Below, piece by piece: positions 26,879 to 35,861 of a stretch of 64,000 bases of DNA (positions within the stretch are counted from its first letter, which is position 1; each line of letters starts with the position of its first letter). Position numbers and translations under genes: made by a program. Origin of the DNA: Sagittula marina. GTDB lineage: Bacteria > Pseudomonadota > Alphaproteobacteria > Rhodobacterales > Rhodobacteraceae. The stretch covers positions 421,765-485,764 of the forward strand of contig NZ_JACIEJ010000003.1 in the NCBI RefSeq assembly GCF_014196795.1. Reading direction: 5' to 3'. The notes under the pieces were generated by a model. It had not been told where the DNA came from. It made no database searches and was given only the letters and a program-made list of their open reading frames with translations.

Positions 26879-27643
26879 TCAGTTGGATGTCAGGGAATTG
26901 CAGGGATCGTCACGCTCTGCAGGCGGCACGATGCGGATATCGTCAAAGGGCTCGCCGCTGTCCGCTTCGACGAAGCCGAGTGTGTAGGTGCTCACATCCG
27001 GGGCGGCGCGGCCGATCACCGCAGGAATGCCCCAGTCGGTGCGGGCATGACCATTGCCGGCAATCACGGCGATGGGCGGACCGTAGGTCTCCAGCGCATC
27101 GAGCGCTGCCCGGGCAAAGACCGCGTCGCGATAGCGCTGGACCGCGACCATCCCGCCCATCATGTCCAGAGGCATAGCCTCGCAATGCGCCTTGAACTGA
27201 AGCTGCATCCGCGCCTCCAGCTGGTCCTCCGGCAGCTCCGTGTCCAGCCCGAAACGTCCAGCCTCCGGCCCGAAGAGCGTGGCGGCCCCGTCGGAATAAA
27301 CACTGCGCACCGCCTCGCGCGGTGCGGCAGCGCCTACGATGCGTGCGTCGCCCAAACCGGCAAAGATCGGCGCGTAGATTTCGAAGTCGCGCCAACCGCT
27401 GGCCTCCCAAGCGTCAGGGATTGCGTCGCGATCAGCGTCGGCCGCGCGCGCATCCTCCGCTGTCAGCATCTCGAAGACGACAGCGGTGGGCTTGAGCTCT
27501 CTCAGGGCGGCGGCCTGCCCCAAATGTGCATCCGGATTGTCATGGACTTCGCCCAGAATGACGATATCGGCCACGGGATCAGCCACAGCGGGTATCGCGA
27601 GACAGAGCAGCAGGACAGCGGGGATGGAGGCATTGATGGGCAT
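26879..27643 (-). CDS. ChaN family protein (haem-associated)
   Basis: A 254-residue protein with an N-terminal signal peptide (MPINASIPAVLLLCLAIPAVA) and the ChaN hallmark DIVILGEVHDNPDAHLGQ, continuing to VVFEMLTAEDA and GPPIAVIAGNGHARTDWGIP. ChaN of Campylobacter is an iron-regulated haem-binding lipoprotein. No lipobox Cys is seen here, so this version is probably periplasmic and soluble. It lies between hmuV and the haem-degrading ABM protein, which supports a haem-related job. Confidence 0.87.
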   Translation of the reverse strand: MPINASIPAVLLLCLAIPAVADPVADIVILGEVHDNPDAHLGQAAALRELKPTAVVFEMLTAEDARAADADRDAIPDAWEASGWRDFEIYAPIFAGLGDARIVGAAAPREAVRSVYSDGAATLFGPEAGRFGLDTELPEDQLEARMQLQFKAHCEAMPLDMMGGMVAVQRYRDAVFARAALDALETYGPPIAVIAGNGHARTDWGIPAVIGRAAPDVSTYTLGFVEADSGEPFDDIRIVPPAERDDPCNSLTSN

Positions 27644-27652
27644 TGTTATCCT

Positions 27653-28435
27653 TCAGGCAGTGGCCGCGTGCGGCAGAATATAAGGTGTTCCAACGGGTGG
27701 CGGCGCCGAAACGCGCAGGTCACAGCCATAGGCACGCGACAGGATGCCATCGCTGAAGACCTCGCGCGGCGTGCCAAAAGCCAGACGCTGCCCCTCCGCC
27801 AGCACAGCGACACGGTCGGCGAACATCGCGGTGAGGTTCAGGTCATGCATGACGGCGATCACTCCCCCGCCCGCGCGGGCGAAATCGCGGGCGATTTCCA
27901 TGACCTGCAACTGATGCGCGATATCGAGGCTTGAGACCGGTTCGTCCAGCAATAGCCAACGGGGACGCCCGTCTTCGATCGGGGACCAGACCTGCGCCAG
28001 CACGCGGGCCAGCATCACCCGCTGCGCCTCGCCGCCTGAGAGTTCCTGAAAGGTCCGTTCGGCGTAGTGAGCAAGGCCGACCCTGGCCAGCGCCTGCATC
28101 GGCACTTCAGGGCGATCCCCGGCGGTGCCCGCCTGCACACCCAGCCGCACGACTTCGAGCACTGTGAAAGGAAAGGCAAGCCTTGAGGCCTGCGGGAGCA
28201 CGGCACGCTCGGACGACAGCTCCCAAGGCTGCAACCCGTCGATCTCGCGCCCGTTCAGCGTGACGCGGCCCGCGTATGGCAGCGACGCGGTCAGCGCCCC
28301 AAGAAGCGTCGACTTGCCCGATCCATTCGGCCCGACGATGGCGGTGAATTCGCCTGGCTCTGCGCGCAGCGACACGCCGCGCAACGCTTCGCGCCGCCCG
28401 TAGAAGACACGAATATCCTCAGCAATCAGGCTCAT
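27653..28435 (-). CDS. hmuV: haem ABC transporter ATP-binding protein
   Basis: A 260-residue ABC ATPase: Walker A GPNGSGKST, signature ELSGGEAQRVMLARVLAQV, Walker B WLLLDEPVSSLD, and the H-loop in VIAVMHDLN. The combination with a FecCD permease and a haem receptor identifies HmuV. The start overlaps the hmuU stop by four bases. It powers uptake of haem from the periplasm. Confidence 0.95.
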   Translation of the reverse strand: MSLIAEDIRVFYGRREALRGVSLRAEPGEFTAIVGPNGSGKSTLLGALTASLPYAGRVTLNGREIDGLQPWELSSERAVLPQASRLAFPFTVLEVVRLGVQAGTAGDRPEVPMQALARVGLAHYAERTFQELSGGEAQRVMLARVLAQVWSPIEDGRPRWLLLDEPVSSLDIAHQLQVMEIARDFARAGGGVIAVMHDLNLTAMFADRVAVLAEGQRLAFGTPREVFSDGILSRAYGCDLRVSAPPPVGTPYILPHAATA

Positions 28436-29499
28436 AAATCCACCATTCCGCGTCTCTTCAACAAGATCCAGAGAAAGACCGGCGCGCCAAGCACGGCGGT
28501 GACGATGCCGATGGGCAATTCGGCCGGGGCGATGACAACGCGGGCAATCACATCGGCAAGAATAAGCAACGTCGCGCCCAACAGCGCCGCATTGGGCAAG
28601 AGCGTACGGTGATCGGGACCCGAGGCAAGGCGCAGAAGATGTGGCACAACAATGCCGATAAAGCCGATCCCGCCCGCGACGGCAACGGCTGCTCCCGTGG
28701 CTCCGGCGACCGTCAGGATCGCAATGGATTTCATCCGTTGCACGTCGATGCCGATATGGGCGGCTGTGGCCTCTCCCAGCGCCAGCCCGTTCAACCCGCG
28801 TCCAAGGGTGAGCGACGCGGCAAGCGCCAGCATGACCAGCGGCCCGGCGGCCAGCACCTTGGCCCAGCTCGCGCCCGCGAGCGACCCCAGCCCCCAGAAC
28901 GTCAGGTCGCGCAGCTGGTTGTCGTCCGCGATATAGACCATCACCCCAGACAGCGCGCCCGCCAATGCGGCAAGCGCGATGCCCGCCAAAAGCATCGTCG
29001 CCACCGAGGTGCGCCCGTGCCGGGTGGCGACCTTGTAGAGCAGGAGCGTCCCGCCCCAGCCCCCGAGAAAGGCGGCGATCGGCACGAGGTATGGCCCGAC
29101 CAGTCCTGCGAGGCTAAGAGGCAGAAGCCCCCCCAACACGATAGCAAGGATCGCGCCGAGGCCCGCGCCCGCGCCAACACCGACAATGCCGGGATCGGCC
29201 AGCGGATTGCGGAAGAGCCCCTGCATCACCGCGCCGGAAACGGCCAGCGCCGCGCCGACAAGCGCGCCCATAGCCAGCCGGGGCAGCCGGATGTCGAACA
29301 GAACGACCCGCTCCATCTGGCTCAGATCCTGGCCCTGCGCCAGCTTGGCCAGCAAGGTCGTCAGGCGCACGTCGGTCGCTCCGATCTGCAGGCTCAGCGC
29401 ACAGGCGACCAACAGAGCAGCCGCCAGCAATCCGTGCAGCGCACGGGCCCGCGCCACCCGGTCTCGCGGCGGGATGAAGCTGTCGGTTATAACCGCCAC
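28432..29499 (-). CDS. hmuU: haem ABC transporter permease (FecCD family)
   Basis: A 355-residue permease with about ten membrane segments. The FecCD signatures include LRLPRLAMGALVGAALAVSGAVMQGLFRNPLADPGIVGVGAGAGLGA and GGIGFIGIVVPHLLRLASGPDHRTLLPNAALLGA. It is the transmembrane part of the haem importer with HmuV and HmuT. The spacing to hmuT is three bases, to hmuV a four-base overlap. Confidence 0.95.
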   Translation of the reverse strand: MAVITDSFIPPRDRVARARALHGLLAAALLVACALSLQIGATDVRLTTLLAKLAQGQDLSQMERVVLFDIRLPRLAMGALVGAALAVSGAVMQGLFRNPLADPGIVGVGAGAGLGAILAIVLGGLLPLSLAGLVGPYLVPIAAFLGGWGGTLLLYKVATRHGRTSVATMLLAGIALAALAGALSGVMVYIADDNQLRDLTFWGLGSLAGASWAKVLAAGPLVMLALAASLTLGRGLNGLALGEATAAHIGIDVQRMKSIAILTVAGATGAAVAVAGGIGFIGIVVPHLLRLASGPDHRTLLPNAALLGATLLILADVIARVVIAPAELPIGIVTAVLGAPVFLWILLKRRGMVDL

Positions 29500-29502
29500 C
29501 GC

Positions 29503-30408
29503 TCAGGCCCCTTCGCCATAGATCGCCGCGTTGAGATCGCGCACAGCTTCTGCCGTGCGCGGGCCGAAACCAAGCAGCAGCAGCGCGTCCATCCGCACGA
29601 CGGAGCGTGTCTGCGCCGCCGGGGTCAGGCGGATCGCGGGCATCTCGAAGAGGGAATCGTCATCCGCGCCATGGTTGCCCCCGCGTTTCATCATCAAGAT
29701 GACATCGGGCGCGGCCAGGCCCACTGCTTCGTCGGTGATCTGCTTGTAGCCGTCGTATTCGGTCACCGCGTTGACGCCGCCCGCCATGCGAATGATCGCA
29801 TCCGCCTCCGTGCCGGTGCCACTTGCGTTGATTTTGCCGCCCTCGGTCGACAGCACGAAGAGCACGCGCTTCTTCTCTGCCTCGGGCCGCTCGGCATCGC
29901 CAATTGCCGAAGCGAGCGCCTGCCCGACCTCGTCCTTGAGGTCACTGGCCTTGTCGGGCACGTCGAGCGCCGCGCCGATCACGTCGATCTTGCGCAGGAT
30001 CCCTTCGGCATCGAGCGCGTTCGGCACCTCGACGAAGTCCACATCCGCCGCGCGGATCACATCAAGAGCCTCCATCGGGCCCGCGCCTTCCTCGGAGAGG
30101 ATGAGCGAGGGGCCGACAGAGAGCACGCCTTCGGGCGACAACGCGCGTATGTATCCCACGTCAGGAAGCGCCGTTATCTCGGGCGGATAGCTGGAGGTCG
30201 TGTCGCGCGCTTTCAGCCGATGCTGCTCGCCCAGCGCAACGACGATTTCTGTCACCGAACCGCCGATGGAGAGCACATCGGCATGGGGGGTCGGCACGCC
30301 CGTGCTTTGTTGCGCGCTGACGTTCAGCGGGACCAAGGCCCCGAAGATAGACAACAAGAGCCCACTACAAGCCGCGAAACCACCGGATTTACCTGCCTTG
30401 CAAAACAT
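29503..30408 (-). CDS. hmuT: haemin ABC transporter substrate-binding protein
   Basis: A 301-residue periplasmic binding protein with a signal peptide ending near VPLNVSAQ. It shows VLSIGGSVTEIVVALGEQHRLKARDTTSSYPPE, LPDVGYIRALSPEGVLSVGPSLILSEEGAGP and a conserved Tyr in EYDGYKQITDEAVGLAAPD. These are standard HmuT-type blocks (class III binding proteins with a rigid helical backbone). It hands haem to HmuU. There is a 99-base gap to hmuS upstream. Confidence 0.95.
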   Translation of the reverse strand: MFCKAGKSGGFAACSGLLLSIFGALVPLNVSAQQSTGVPTPHADVLSIGGSVTEIVVALGEQHRLKARDTTSSYPPEITALPDVGYIRALSPEGVLSVGPSLILSEEGAGPMEALDVIRAADVDFVEVPNALDAEGILRKIDVIGAALDVPDKASDLKDEVGQALASAIGDAERPEAEKKRVLFVLSTEGGKINASGTGTEADAIIRMAGGVNAVTEYDGYKQITDEAVGLAAPDVILMMKRGGNHGADDDSLFEMPAIRLTPAAQTRSVVRMDALLLLGFGPRTAEAVRDLNAAIYGEGA

Positions 30409-30507
30409 CGCTTCAATCCCTTTCTTGTATCACCGGCATGCTACTGCTGCCGTTATCCTTGCATCTGTAGCTATCCGGCCAGAGATGGCTGCATCCGTAT
30501 GTCGTGG

Positions 30508-31566
30508 TCACGCATCAACGCTTTCAGCGATGGGAAGCGCCTCCACGATCCGCGTCCATTCGGCGCGTGAATCGCGGCCTTCCTTGCCAAGACCGAAGAC
30601 CTGGAAAATGATCCCGCCCTCGGCGTCGAATGCCTCGACCGAGACAGCCGGTCCGCGCTGGGTCGGCTTTTCGACGGCCCAGACCTCCGCCACCTTGTCG
30701 AGCCGCAAGTGCAGGTTGAAGCCGGGATCCATGATGTTCTGCCATGGCCCCATGGGCTTGAGCGTCTCGACCTTGCCGTTGTGGATCTGGATGCAGCCGC
30801 GATTGCCGACAAAAATCATCACCTCGATGCCAGCCGCCTGTACCGCCTGCAGCATGGCATTGGCCGCAGATGGCCGCAGCGCCCTTACGAACGGCGCGCC
30901 TGCGATGCGATAAGCGCCCAGACGGTTCATCTTGAGCTTGGAACACAGGCGCAGGAACTGGTGTGTATCGGTGAGCTTGGCCCATTCGGCGCGCAGCACA
31001 TCGACCTTGTCGGGGCGGGCCTTCGCCGCCTCAGTCGGCGTGCGGGGTGCGACCTCCTGGCCTTCGGACTGATCGTCCAGCGCAAGCTCCGCCACGATCC
31101 CGTCCCACAGGTCATGGTTTGATCCGGCACGAAGGTGGATCTTGTGAACCGCGTCGCCCGCAGCATCGAAGATCTGCAACGAGCGACGCGTGGCCTGCTC
31201 TGCCTCTGACTTTGTTTCGACCGCGTAGGCATGGACCCAGTGCGAAGGGAAAATTCGCAGGTCGATCTCCTCCGTCAGGGTCATCGCGGCGTGTTCGCCC
31301 GAATGGTAATTGCCGTAGGTGCCGACCTTTTCGTGCACACAGGCGCCGACACGGGTCAATGCCATGACCTCGCCCAGCCGTTCGGCGGCGGGAACGATCA
31401 GGTCCGGATGGGCTGCGATTCGTGTTGCGCCCTGACCGATTCTGGCAGCCACGAGCTGCGCCTCGGAAATTCCCATGGCATCTGCGGCATCGCGGGCGCG
31501 CAGCTTTGGATTGTCTGCCAGAAAGGCACGAATGGCGGAAGGGTCGTATTGGGTGTGCTGCGTCAT
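30508..31566 (-). CDS. hmuS: haemin-degrading / haem-trafficking factor HmuS
   Basis: A 352-residue cytoplasmic protein of the HmuS/HemS family, composed of two similar halves. Present are the motif block RVGACVHEKVGTYGNYHSGEHAAMTL with a His expected to ligate haem, and the second half FVGNRGCIQIHNGKVETLKPMGPWQNIMDPGFNLHLRLDKVAEVWAVEKPT. It binds haem delivered by the ABC transporter and assists storage or degradation. It is the first gene of the minus-strand haem operon, divergent from the receptor gene. Confidence 0.95.
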   Translation of the reverse strand: MTQHTQYDPSAIRAFLADNPKLRARDAADAMGISEAQLVAARIGQGATRIAAHPDLIVPAAERLGEVMALTRVGACVHEKVGTYGNYHSGEHAAMTLTEEIDLRIFPSHWVHAYAVETKSEAEQATRRSLQIFDAAGDAVHKIHLRAGSNHDLWDGIVAELALDDQSEGQEVAPRTPTEAAKARPDKVDVLRAEWAKLTDTHQFLRLCSKLKMNRLGAYRIAGAPFVRALRPSAANAMLQAVQAAGIEVMIFVGNRGCIQIHNGKVETLKPMGPWQNIMDPGFNLHLRLDKVAEVWAVEKPTQRGPAVSVEAFDAEGGIIFQVFGLGKEGRDSRAEWTRIVEALPIAESVDA

Positions 31567-31652
31567 GGGCGTCCTCGGAGGGTTTATGTTTCCGATGGCT
31601 GCGCCCGGAGGGAAGCGGTGCGTGGCTGTCTCTAATTACTTGACTGTTTTAG

Positions 31653-31709
31653 TTTGATAAGGTTAACGCTGCAACCCATCGCGATAATGGGTATCGCAAA
31701 ATTATCAAA
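31653..31709. promoter_or_regulatory. divergent hmuS / haem receptor promoter with nested inverted repeats
   Basis: GCGATAATGGGTATCGC (31681-31697) has perfect GCGATA/TATCGC arms. It is enclosed by a wider pair, TTTGATAA (31653-31660) and TTATCAAA (31702-31709). The AT-rich TGATAA-type arms resemble iron-responsive operators of alphaproteobacteria (RirA/Fur/Irr class). I cannot tell which regulator binds. Position between two haem uptake units makes iron control very likely. Confidence 0.6.
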
Positions 31710-31763
31710 ACCGCCCCGCAAGCCTTCGCAAGCCATGGCAAGAAACACACGAAGGATGCGCCA

Positions 31764-33812
31764 ATGCTTACCTCTCTGATGCGCGGCACGACCGCACTTG
31801 TTTGCCTCTCACTGGCCATGCCGGCCATGGCGCAGAACAGCGACCCCGGCTTTCTCGGAACACTGATTCTCACCGCCGGCAAGCGCGACCTCAGCTTTGG
31901 CACAGCGCTGTCCCGAACGGTCGTTGACGAGGAAGAAATCAAGGACCGGCAAGCCAGCACTGTGGCGCAGCTCGTTGATTCGGTGCCCGGTGTCACGCTG
32001 GTCAACGGCACCACGCCACAGGGTTCGGGGATCAACATCCGTGGCTTTGGCGCCAATACGACCTACGGCAGCGACCAGAAGATCGCCGTGATGATCGACG
32101 GCGCCACCGTCGGGTCCGAGGAGATCTACCGCATCGGGACACAGCTTTTCACCGATCCGCTCCTGTATCGTCAGGCGGAGGTTCTGCGTGGGACCATCGG
32201 CAGCTTTGCCTATGGATCAGGCATCGTTGGCGGTGTGGTGAAGCTGGAAACAAAGGATGCCTCGGACTTCACTGGCGGCGTACCGGGCTTTGGCGGCTCG
32301 CAAACGCTTGAATACAGCTCGAACGGCGATGGCTATGCCTCCTCGACCAGTCTGGCGTGGATGCCGGCGGAGGGCGCTGAGTTCCTCTTCAACTATACGC
32401 TGCGCGATCAAGATGACCTGACCGCCGGAGACGGAAACACGATCGGCAACAGCGCCTTCCGCACCCCCTCTTATCTCGCCAAGGCGAAGTTCACCTTCGG
32501 CGAGGACGACGCCCAGTCGCTGACTTTCAGCCATTCCCGCACAGTGGCCGATGACAAGGACGTGCCCTACGATCAGTTCCAGACCTCTGCCGACTCCTTC
32601 GGAAGCGTGGACCGGGTAACGGATACGGCGCAAAGCACGCTGCAATACCGCTTCAACCCCGTGAACGATCTGATCGATATGACCGCGACGCTGTCCTATG
32701 CCGACCAGCAGATCGACACGACCTATATCGACGGCAGTTCGTCCTTCCAGTTCGGTACCGCGGAAGACTTCTGTGCCAGCGCCTTCACCGGGGTGGTCTG
32801 TGCCGACAATCGTTACGAAACCACGAAGCTCACGATTTCCAACCGCGCGCTGTTCGGCACCGGCATGGTTCAGCACGACATGCTGGCCGGGGTTGAGGCC
32901 ATCCGAAAGGAGCGGCTGGATGCGGCATCGGCACCAGGCGGCACGGATCGCCGGCTCGCAGCCTTCGTCGTGGACGAGATGACCATCGGGCAGGTCACCG
33001 TCACGCCTGCGTTGCGGTATGAATCCTCGCGGCTCGAAAGCTCCGAAACGCTGGCCGGTGTAAAGCAGACCTACGAAAAGGATGCGCTCATGGGCGGGCT
33101 CGCGTTGGGCTACGAATTCGGCAACGGTGTCTCGGTCTTCGGCTCGGCCGCCTATACCGAGGGTCTGCCGCTGATCGACGATCTGGCCGCCACCGCCACA
33201 TCTCAGCGCCGGTTGGACATGACGGAGAAGTCCAGGACCTTTGAATTGGGCGCGGCCTATACCGGGACGGATGTCTTTGCTCAGGGCGACAGCCTGACGC
33301 TGCGCGGCAACCTCTACAATACAGAACTTTGGGACATCACCACCTACACCGCTGTGGGCGACACCACGAAGGACCTTGACCGGGTGGAAACCAAGGGGGT
33401 CGAGCTGGAAGCGTCCTATGGCATGGCTTCGGGTCTGTATTTCGACCTCGCCGGCCATGTGGGCGAAGGCACGGAGTTCGACCCCGATGGCAGCAGCGCC
33501 ACGTGGCGCAACAGCGCGTCGGACCGTGTGCAACTGGGCATCGGCAAGAAGTGGGACGACCGTCTCGACCTGAGCTGGGAAGTCGTTCATGCCGATGACC
33601 GCCGTGATGCCACCGGCACCGACCTGTCGGACGTCACGGTCCACAATTTGCGCGCCACATGGCGGCCCGCCGATGTCGCATGGATGAAGGGTTCGGAAGT
33701 GCGGTTCGGAATCGAAAACGCGCTGGATCGCGACTACGTCGGCCATCTGTCCTCGGCCACACGCAAGGCGCCTGGGCGTACCTTCAAAGTGGCGCTCACC
33801 AAGTCGTTCTGA
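31764..33812 (+). CDS. hmuR: TonB-dependent haem/haemoglobin outer-membrane receptor
   Basis: A 682-residue receptor with a signal peptide (MLTSLMRGTTALVCLSLAMPAMAQ). A plug domain follows, with DRQASTVAQLVDSVPGVTLVNGTTPQGSGINIRGFG, YRIGTQLFTDPLLYRQAEVLRGTIGSFAYGSGIVGGVVKLETKDASDF. The rest is a long beta-barrel ending in the membrane-assembly residue Phe (KVALTKSF). Haem class is inferred from divergence from hmuSTUV. It is followed by its own hairpin, then by the TonB motor operon that should energise it. Confidence 0.93.
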   Translation: MLTSLMRGTTALVCLSLAMPAMAQNSDPGFLGTLILTAGKRDLSFGTALSRTVVDEEEIKDRQASTVAQLVDSVPGVTLVNGTTPQGSGINIRGFGANTTYGSDQKIAVMIDGATVGSEEIYRIGTQLFTDPLLYRQAEVLRGTIGSFAYGSGIVGGVVKLETKDASDFTGGVPGFGGSQTLEYSSNGDGYASSTSLAWMPAEGAEFLFNYTLRDQDDLTAGDGNTIGNSAFRTPSYLAKAKFTFGEDDAQSLTFSHSRTVADDKDVPYDQFQTSADSFGSVDRVTDTAQSTLQYRFNPVNDLIDMTATLSYADQQIDTTYIDGSSSFQFGTAEDFCASAFTGVVCADNRYETTKLTISNRALFGTGMVQHDMLAGVEAIRKERLDAASAPGGTDRRLAAFVVDEMTIGQVTVTPALRYESSRLESSETLAGVKQTYEKDALMGGLALGYEFGNGVSVFGSAAYTEGLPLIDDLAATATSQRRLDMTEKSRTFELGAAYTGTDVFAQGDSLTLRGNLYNTELWDITTYTAVGDTTKDLDRVETKGVELEASYGMASGLYFDLAGHVGEGTEFDPDGSSATWRNSASDRVQLGIGKKWDDRLDLSWEVVHADDRRDATGTDLSDVTVHNLRATWRPADVAWMKGSEVRFGIENALDRDYVGHLSSATRKAPGRTFKVALTKSF

Positions 33813-33820
33813 AGCACGCT

Positions 33821-33847
33821 GGACCGGGGGGGCACCCCCTCCGGTCC
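33821..33847 (+). terminator. GC-rich hairpin after the haem receptor gene
   Basis: GGACCGG and CCGGTCC close a stem extended by GGGGG/CCCCC, nine bases after the receptor stop. The downstream sequence is CACTTAAC, without a proper T-run, so termination may be partial or it may only protect the transcript end. Confidence 0.6.
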
Positions 33848-33987
33848 ACTTAACAAACTTATTTGTCGCGTTAAGGCTTGACCTGAAGCGCAGCCCGTCT
33901 CAGGCCTTCCTGGTCAGTCAACCCGGCGGGAACGCCCCTTGCCACGGTGCCAGCCATATACCCGACCTCATGCAGGAGACCGCCAGA

Positions 33988-34428
33988 ATGCCACGTTCAT
34001 TGACCTCGCTTCTTGCCGTGACCACCATCGCGCTGCTGGCCTTGCCCGCCCAGGCGCAGGAGGATGCGTCCGACAAGCTGACCATCGAATTGAATTCCGT
34101 CGAAGCGCAGGACGGCAATTGCCGCATGAGCTTTGTCGTTCTGAACGGTTTTGACTCCGACCTGAAATCCGCTGTCTTCGAAGCGGTGCTTTTCGACAAG
34201 GCCGGCGCGGTGGACCGGATGACCCTGTTCGACTTCGGGTCGCTGCCGGCAACGCGCACGCGGGTCCGGCAATTCGTGGTGCCGCAGCTGGCCTGCGACA
34301 GCCTCGGGCAGGTATTGTTCAACGGTGCGCAGACCTGCGAAACGGATACAGAAGCGAGCACCGCGCAAGATGTCTGCGGCAAGGCACTGAACCTGCGCTC
34401 GCGGATCGACGTGGAGGTGATCGGATGA
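33988..34428 (+). CDS. exported hypothetical protein of the exbB-tonB operon
   Basis: A 146-residue protein with a signal peptide (MPRSLTSLLAVTTIALLALPAQAQ). The start at 33988 is favoured over one 18 bases upstream by the AGGAG site in between. The mature part (LTIELNSVEAQDGNCRMSFVVLNGFDSDLKSAVFEAVLFDKAGAVDRM) looks beta-rich and has four Cys, likely disulfide-bonded. Its stop overlaps the ExbB start (ATGA), so it is a true operon member. I do not recognise a characterised family; a periplasmic accessory of the TonB motor is a reasonable guess. Confidence 0.75.
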   Translation: MPRSLTSLLAVTTIALLALPAQAQEDASDKLTIELNSVEAQDGNCRMSFVVLNGFDSDLKSAVFEAVLFDKAGAVDRMTLFDFGSLPATRTRVRQFVVPQLACDSLGQVLFNGAQTCETDTEASTAQDVCGKALNLRSRIDVEVIG

Positions 34429-35105
34429 TGATGGAATTGCGCAATGCAATCGAGCGGATCTACGACCTTGGCGGGCCAGTCGTGCTTTTGCTCTGCGCCA
34501 TGTCGGTCGTGGTGTTTTCGGTGGTTCTCTACAAGCTGTGGCAATTCCAGGCGGCTGGCGTCGGGCGACACAAAGCGCTTGGGCAAGCGGTGGCGGCATG
34601 GGACGGTGGTGATCGGTCCCTCGCGCGACAGCACCTCGAAAGGTCGACAAGTTACCTTGCGCCCGTGATCGCCATGGCCATGGACGGGCAGCAGGACGGC
34701 GCGCGGCTGGAGGCAGAGGCGGAGATACGCTTTGCCCGGCTGGAGCGTGGCTTCCGGCTGCTCGATTCCGTGGCGCAGCTGGCACCCCTCCTAGGGCTTT
34801 TCGGTACGGTGCTCGGCATGATCTCCGCCTTTCAGGCCTTGCAGGAGGCGGGCAGCCAAGTCGATCCCTCCATTCTGGCCGGCGGCATCTGGGTGGCGTT
34901 GCTGACGACAGCGGTTGGTCTGGCCGTGGCCATGCCCACGTCGGTCGTGCTCAGCTGGTTCGAGGCGCGGATGGACAAGGAGCGCGTGCTGGCGGGGCAA
35001 TCTCTGCGTACGATCCTGTCGCCCGCCGAAAAGGATCAGGGGCGGGGCACACAGCAAGGGCGCATGCCCGAACCGGTTGAGACGCGCGGGCCGTCCCATG
35101 CGTAA
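34425..35105 (+). CDS. exbB: MotA/TolQ/ExbB proton channel family protein
   Basis: A 226-residue inner-membrane protein with an N-terminal hydrophobic helix (GGPVVLLLCAMSVVVFSVVLYKLW) and a C-terminal pair including LDSVAQLAPLLGLFGTVLGMISAFQALQEAG and ILAGGIWVALLTTAVGLAVAMP. This is the ExbB/TolQ channel signature. It forms the proton-driven motor with ExbD and TonB. Overlaps on both sides indicate tight translational coupling. ExbB rather than TolQ is chosen because tonB and a receptor gene are adjacent. Confidence 0.93.
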   Translation: MMMELRNAIERIYDLGGPVVLLLCAMSVVVFSVVLYKLWQFQAAGVGRHKALGQAVAAWDGGDRSLARQHLERSTSYLAPVIAMAMDGQQDGARLEAEAEIRFARLERGFRLLDSVAQLAPLLGLFGTVLGMISAFQALQEAGSQVDPSILAGGIWVALLTTAVGLAVAMPTSVVLSWFEARMDKERVLAGQSLRTILSPAEKDQGRGTQQGRMPEPVETRGPSHA

Positions 35106-35475
35106 ACGCACCCGACGTCGCAGGCTCTCGATGACCTCTTTGATTGACGTCATCTTCCTGCTGCTCCTGTTTTTCATGCTGAGTTCGACGTTTACCCGTT
35201 TCTCCGAGGTCGAGCTTTCGGCTGCCGGAGCCGGTGGTGCCGCGGCGGCGTCCAGCGACGCGCCGCCGTTCTTTCTGCGCCTGGGGCCTGAGACGCTGGA
35301 CATCAATGGCCGTACCGTGGCGCTCGACACGCTTTGCGGCGGTTTCGGAGAGACGCAGGAGCCCGTCGTGCTGATCGCTCTGCGGGAGGCTGTCAGCGCG
35401 CAACGGCTGACGGACCTTTTGGTGGCCCTGCGGCAGGTGCCCGGGGCCAAGATCACGGTACTGGAGCAATCCTGA
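35098..35475 (+). CDS. exbD: ExbD/TolR family biopolymer transport protein (first copy)
   Basis: A 125-residue protein with a short basic N-terminus, one membrane helix (MTSLIDVIFLLLLFFMLSSTF) containing the key Asp of ExbD/TolR proteins, and a small periplasmic domain. The start overlaps the exbB end by eight bases. A second, distinct ExbD follows immediately, so the motor may use a heteromeric ExbD pair. Confidence 0.9.
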   Translation: MRKRTRRRRLSMTSLIDVIFLLLLFFMLSSTFTRFSEVELSAAGAGGAAAASSDAPPFFLRLGPETLDINGRTVALDTLCGGFGETQEPVVLIALREAVSAQRLTDLLVALRQVPGAKITVLEQS

Positions 35476-35861
35476 TGCAACGTCGACGCCGCACATCCGA
35501 CCGCGAACCCACCACCGCGCTCATCAATATCGTCTTCCTGATGCTGATCTTCTTCCTGGTCGCAGGCACCCTCGCGCAACCGCTGGGCAAGGACCTGACC
35601 CTTGTGCGCACCGCAGACCTCGACAGGCAGAACCCGGCGAATGCGCTGGTCGTGCATGCGGACGGCCGGATGACCTATCGCGGGGCCGAGGTCGCCTCCG
35701 CCGAGGCGTATGTGGCCGGCCTGACCGAGGAAGAGCGCGTCCGTGTACGGATCGTGCCGGACCGCGACCTGCCAGCGAAGGAACTGGTGCAACTGGGCCG
35801 CGCGCTTCGCACAGCCGGGGCCGAAAGCGTGGTCCTGGTGACAGAAAGGGGGCTGGAATGA
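35475..35861 (+). CDS. exbD: ExbD/TolR family biopolymer transport protein (second copy)
   Basis: A 128-residue protein with the membrane helix TTALINIVFLMLIFFLVAGTL. Here the position of the conserved Asp reads Asn (LIN instead of LID), a notable change since that residue carries protons in ExbD. The periplasmic part KDLTLVRTADLDRQNPANALVVHADGRMTYRG is typical. The start overlaps the first exbD stop (TGATG). It probably forms a heterodimer with the Asp-containing copy. Confidence 0.9.
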   Translation: MQRRRRTSDREPTTALINIVFLMLIFFLVAGTLAQPLGKDLTLVRTADLDRQNPANALVVHADGRMTYRGAEVASAEAYVAGLTEEERVRVRIVPDRDLPAKELVQLGRALRTAGAESVVLVTERGLE

